Shown here: positions 32,978 through 34,902 of the stretch, in pieces | Numbering within the stretch: the stretch's first letter is position 1 | How the letters are laid out: each line of letters begins with the position of its first letter | Source: Comamonadaceae bacterium | Lineage (GTDB): Bacteria > Pseudomonadota > Gammaproteobacteria > Burkholderiales > Burkholderiaceae_C | Reading direction: 5' to 3' | Assembly: GCA_947450255.1 (NCBI GenBank) | Contig: CANFVA010000012.1 | Coordinates: 1 to 34,902, forward strand | Length of the DNA: 34,902 nucleotides | Made by a program: the position numbers and the translations under genes | The notes under the pieces: model-generated | The model's database searches: none | What the model was told of the DNA's origin: nothing | What the model saw: only the letters and a program-made list of their open reading frames with translations

Positions 32978-32992
32978 AGCACGCATCGTGCC
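32978..32992 (-). promoter_or_regulatory. Candidate sigma-54 (-24/-12) promoter of the ATP-grasp operon
   Basis: On the minus strand CGGCACGATGCGTGCT has GG-N10-GC spacing and agrees with TGGCACG-N4-TTGC(A/T) except at the first T and one T of the -12 block. Predicted transcription would begin near 32967, about 30 nt before the ATP-grasp ATG. Inverted repeats resembling NtrC sites lie about 75-125 nt upstream of that start. Confidence 0.6.
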
Positions 32993-33042
32993 GCCTGCAC
33001 ATTGGGCATGCTAAGGCATGTGCGCGGATTTGCCTAAGTCGT

Positions 33043-33079
33043 TGCACCAAAAAAGGTCGCACTGCACCATACCAGTGCC
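33043..33079. promoter_or_regulatory. NtrC-like enhancer sites upstream of the ATP-grasp operon
   Basis: TGCACC-ATACC-AGTGCC (33063-33079) fits the NtrC consensus TGCACC-N5-GGTGCA at 10 of 12 arm positions. Beside it, TGCACC-AAAAAA-GGTCGCA (33043-33061) is an imperfect second site with a one-base insertion. Two adjacent sites at this distance from the -24/-12 element are typical of NtrC-activated promoters. Confidence 0.5.
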
Positions 33080-33127
33080 CAGCTGCGGGCGCGCTTTGGC
33101 ACGGCATAGATAGGCGCTAAGGGTGTC

Positions 33128-33142
33128 GCAAGGTCTTTGCCA
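33128..33142 (-). promoter_or_regulatory. Second sigma-54-like element
   Basis: Minus-strand TGGCAA-AGACC-TTGC also has the GG-N10-GC spacing. It lies upstream of the NtrC-like sites, so the enhancers would be downstream of its start site. It is therefore a less convincing promoter than 32978-32992 and may be chance. Confidence 0.3.
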
Positions 33143-33352
33143 ATCAAAGGAACACCTTGGCACCCAAAAAAAATGCGCCTCCGCCTGACCCTGACCTTGT
33201 TTCCTTACCACCCAGAAGTTGGTAAATCCGGCACCTTGTTGATTTGAAGACAGGGTTTTGACCCGTTCTTCAGAGCGAACGCTTTGGGTGTGTGCCCGCA
33301 TAGCGCAATGTGAGGCCTCTCCTGGTGATAGGAGACTCGCCAAGCCTTAACT

Positions 33353-33436
33353 TTATTCTTGGCAGCGCGCGGCGCGGGCAATAGCCAAACTAATATAGGC
33401 GGCAACACCGATCCCGCAAAATAGCAGCATGCCCAT
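33353..33436 (-). CDS. Small hydrophobic ORF (27 residues), possible membrane peptide
   Basis: MGMLLFCGIGVAAYISLAIARAARCQE is a single hydrophobic helix followed by a basic tail. GAGGAGG sits 7 nt before the ATG, one of the best Shine-Dalgarno sequences in the window. Its start overlaps, on the opposite strand, the start of the NlpC/P60 lipoprotein gene, so the two would interfere at the 5' ends. The GAGGAGG is also explained by Pro-Pro-Leu codons of that gene, so chance is possible. The ORF track shows it only as the tail of a longer shadow ORF (33353..33616). Confidence 0.35.
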   Translation of the reverse strand: MGMLLFCGIGVAAYISLAIARAARCQE

Positions 33437-33941
33437 GTACCGGCCTCCTCTTCGCCTTCCTTTGCTCCTTGGCGCGCTGCTGTGCGCGCTGGTGGGCTGC
33501 GGCACGGCGCCCCAGCAAGCTGGGCCAAGCAGCGCCTCCGTCCCGTCCTCGCAATCGCCGCTCACCGGCAAACGGCAAGACGTAGTGATGCAGGCCATGG
33601 CCATGCTGGACCGCAACTATGTGTACAACGGCAAAAAGTTGCACACCGGATTTGACTGCTCAGGCCTGGTGAGCTTTGTATACAAAGAATCTGCCGGCGT
33701 GGAACTGCGCGGCAGCGCGGCTGACATCGCCAGCAAAACCCGCCCGGTGCCCGCCAACGCCGCCGTCCCCGGCGACTTGGTGTTCTTCAACACCCTGGGC
33801 GCGCCCAATTCGCACGTTGGCATTTACATCGGCTCTGGCAAATTCATCCACGCCGCCAACGAGCGCACCGGGGTGCGCATCGACCAACTCACGGCGGACT
33901 ACTGGGCCAAGCGACTGGAAGGCTACCGCAGCGTTTTGTAG
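33429..33941 (+). CDS. NlpC/P60 (C40) family lipoprotein endopeptidase
   Basis: A 170-residue cell-wall cysteine peptidase. The N-terminus LRLPLLLGALLCALVGC ends in a lipobox (LVGC), so it is probably a lipoprotein facing the periplasm. The catalytic Cys is in GFDCSGLVSFVY, the His in SHVGIYIGSGKFIHA, and a third polar residue in HAAN. PGDLVFFNT is typical. These enzymes cut gamma-D-Glu-diaminopimelate peptides of peptidoglycan, which fits the compact Spr-like length. Starts at 33429 and 33435 are both possible; neither has a clear ribosome site. Confidence 0.9.
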   Translation: MPMYRPPLRLPLLLGALLCALVGCGTAPQQAGPSSASVPSSQSPLTGKRQDVVMQAMAMLDRNYVYNGKKLHTGFDCSGLVSFVYKESAGVELRGSAADIASKTRPVPANAAVPGDLVFFNTLGAPNSHVGIYIGSGKFIHAANERTGVRIDQLTADYWAKRLEGYRSVL

Positions 33942-34015
33942 CGCAGGATGATCGAATTTTTGTTTTCGTAAACACATTTATTTCTAAAATAATAATGAAT
34001 TCCGTTACCATGCGC

Positions 34016-34030
34016 GCTCACTTAGTGAGC
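34016..34030. promoter_or_regulatory. Palindrome GCTCACT-T-AGTGAGC upstream of the MmeI-like gene
   Basis: A perfect 7-bp inverted repeat around one base, ending 5 bp before the start codon. An AT-rich promoter-like stretch (TTGTTT at 33960, TAAAAT at 33985, 19-bp spacing) lies upstream. The repeat could be an operator, or an RNA hairpin hiding the ribosome site. No regulator gene is visible in the window. Confidence 0.45.
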
Positions 34031-34035
34031 ACTCC

Positions 34036-34902
34036 ATGGGTCTTAACTGGAACGAAATTAAATCCAGGGCATTGCTTTTCAGCAAGACTTGGGACGACGC
34101 CTGCAACGAAAACAGCCAGGCCAAGCCCTTTTGGATTGATTTCTTTGAAATCTTTAGCATCACCGACAAACGCGTCGCCACCTTCGAGCTGAACGTCAAA
34201 AAGCTGGGTGGCGCGCAGGGCTTTGTGGATTTGTTTTGGCCGGGCATGCTGTTGGTAGAACACAAGTCACTCGGCAAAAACTTAGACGACGCGGTGGACC
34301 AAGCTCTGGGCTACCTGCACCACCTGAAAGAGCATGAACTGCCGCAACTGGTGGTCATCTGCGACTTTGCCCACTTTCGGGTGCACCGCCTGGCCACGGG
34401 CGAGACGGTGGCGTTTGAGCTCAAGCACCTGCACAAACACATCAAGCTGTTTGGCCTGCTGGCGGGCTACAAGGTGCAAGACATTCGGGCCGAAGACCCG
34501 GTCAACATCAAAGCGGCTGAGCGCATGGGTCGGCTGCACGACGCCCTGAAGGCCAGCGGCTACAGCGGCCACGCGCTGGAAGTGCTGTTGGTGCGGCTGT
34601 TGTTTTGTTTGTTTGCCGACGACACCGGCATCTTTCAACCCGCGCAATCCTTTAGGGACTTGGTAGAAGAACGCACCGCGCCCGACGGCTCGGACCTGGG
34701 GCCGCGCTTGGGGCAACTGTTTCAGGTGCTGAACACGCCAGAGCAGCAACGCAACAAAAACATAGACGAACAACTGAGCCAGTTTGCCTACATCAACGGC
34801 AAGTTGTTTGAAGAAACCCTGCCCATGGCCGACTTCAACACCGCCATGCGCGAAGCCCTTCTGGACGCTTGCGCACTCGACTGGTCGGCCATCAGCCCGG
34901 CC
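34036..34902 (+). CDS. MmeI-like fused restriction-methyltransferase (type IIL), 5' part
   Basis: The first 289 codons of an ORF that runs off the window, so it is absent from the ORF track. The N-terminus MGLNWNEIKSRALLFSKTW is followed by VDLFWPGMLLVEHKSLGK, a D-X9-E-X-K nuclease motif as in MmeI-type enzymes. The helical linker that joins nuclease and methyltransferase follows (ALEVLLVRLLFCLFADDTGIF, LSQFAYINGKLFEETLP). The last residues, DWSAISPA, lead into the region that precedes the methyltransferase domain in this family. Such enzymes are about 900-1000 residues and combine cutting and adenine methylation. Integrity of the remainder cannot be judged. ATG 34036 lies 5 bp after a palindrome and lacks a clear ribosome site. 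Confidence 0.82.
   Translation, partial: MGLNWNEIKSRALLFSKTWDDACNENSQAKPFWIDFFEIFSITDKRVATFELNVKKLGGAQGFVDLFWPGMLLVEHKSLGKNLDDAVDQALGYLHHLKEHELPQLVVICDFAHFRVHRLATGETVAFELKHLHKHIKLFGLLAGYKVQDIRAEDPVNIKAAERMGRLHDALKASGYSGHALEVLLVRLLFCLFADDTGIFQPAQSFRDLVEERTAPDGSDLGPRLGQLFQVLNTPEQQRNKNIDEQLSQFAYINGKLFEETLPMADFNTAMREALLDACALDWSAISPA

Larger units (their letters stand above)
32938..33352. other. Non-coding region upstream of the ATP-grasp operon
   Basis: A 415-nt gap. Besides the sigma-54 and NtrC-like elements it contains three TGCCTAAG/CTAAGGCA motifs (32972, 33011 and 33031). It also has an inverted repeat TTACCA-N9-TGGTAA (about 33206-33226) and a small hairpin TCTCCT-N6-AGGAGA (about 33317-33334). 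The 110-residue minus-strand ORF at 33011..33343 has no recognisable features and is not called. Confidence 0.5.

Noticed and set aside
33011-33343. 110-residue minus-strand ORF upstream of the ATP-grasp operon
   Set aside because: It has no ribosome site, no recognisable domain and a mixed composition, and it overlaps the NtrC-like sites.

Overview
The window reads like the chromosome of a beta-proteobacterium of the order Burkholderiales, probably Comamonadaceae (Rhodoferax/Polaromonas-like). The reasons are dense high-GC coding, the family make-up (heterotetrameric sarcosine oxidase, cytochrome b561/YceI pairs, an Anbu operon) and hairpins between convergent genes. This is an inference from gene content; no rRNA or other phylogenetic marker is present. 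No tRNA, rRNA, CRISPR array or complete insertion sequence was seen.

Layout. (1) 1-8366, plus strand: an N-methylamine catabolic operon. It holds the 3' part of an MttB-family methyltransferase, an FAD/GcvT dimethylglycine-dehydrogenase-like enzyme, and soxB-soxD-soxA-soxG for heterotetrameric sarcosine oxidase. Together these could strip methyl groups from a betaine down to glycine and load the one-carbon units on tetrahydrofolate. (2) 8379-13126, minus strand: a defence block with a type III restriction system (mod-res), an orphan hicB antitoxin and a 16-codon hicA remnant fused in frame behind the res stop. (3) 13438-15345, plus: two hydroxyproline-catabolism enzymes (a DapA-family deaminase and a 4-hydroxyproline 2-epimerase). 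(4) 15407-18567, minus: nitroreductase, two YceI proteins, cytochrome b561 and an extradiol-dioxygenase-like protein, divergent from a LysR regulator (18660) and a DUF423 membrane protein. (5) 20005-25759: a CAP-domain lipoprotein with a 42-bp tandem repeat, a histone-deacetylase-family amidohydrolase, a YdcF-type protein, a PagL-like outer-membrane protein and an AlkK-like acyl-CoA synthetase. (6) 25771-28985: a lower-GC M16 peptidase gene flanked by two inverted copies of a 143-bp palindromic (MITE-like) repeat. (7) 29024-32937, minus: a tightly coupled operon of circularly permuted ATP-grasp, alpha-E, transglutaminase-like and Anbu proteasome-like proteins. (8) 33353-34902: a small membrane ORF, an NlpC/P60 lipoprotein, and the 5' part of an MmeI-like fused restriction-methyltransferase that runs off the window.

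The best candidate for an under-described system is the ATP-grasp/alpha-E/transglutaminase/Anbu operon. Its stop and start codons overlap (TGATG, ATGA). Upstream lies a good sigma-54 -24/-12 element, with NtrC-like inverted repeats about 75-125 nt upstream of the predicted start site. This suggests a nitrogen-controlled peptide-forming or tagging pathway paired with a self-compartmentalised protease. Substrate and product are unknown.

All calls rest on reading motifs by eye. No database search, alignment program or promoter scoring was run. Residue positions are hand-counted.
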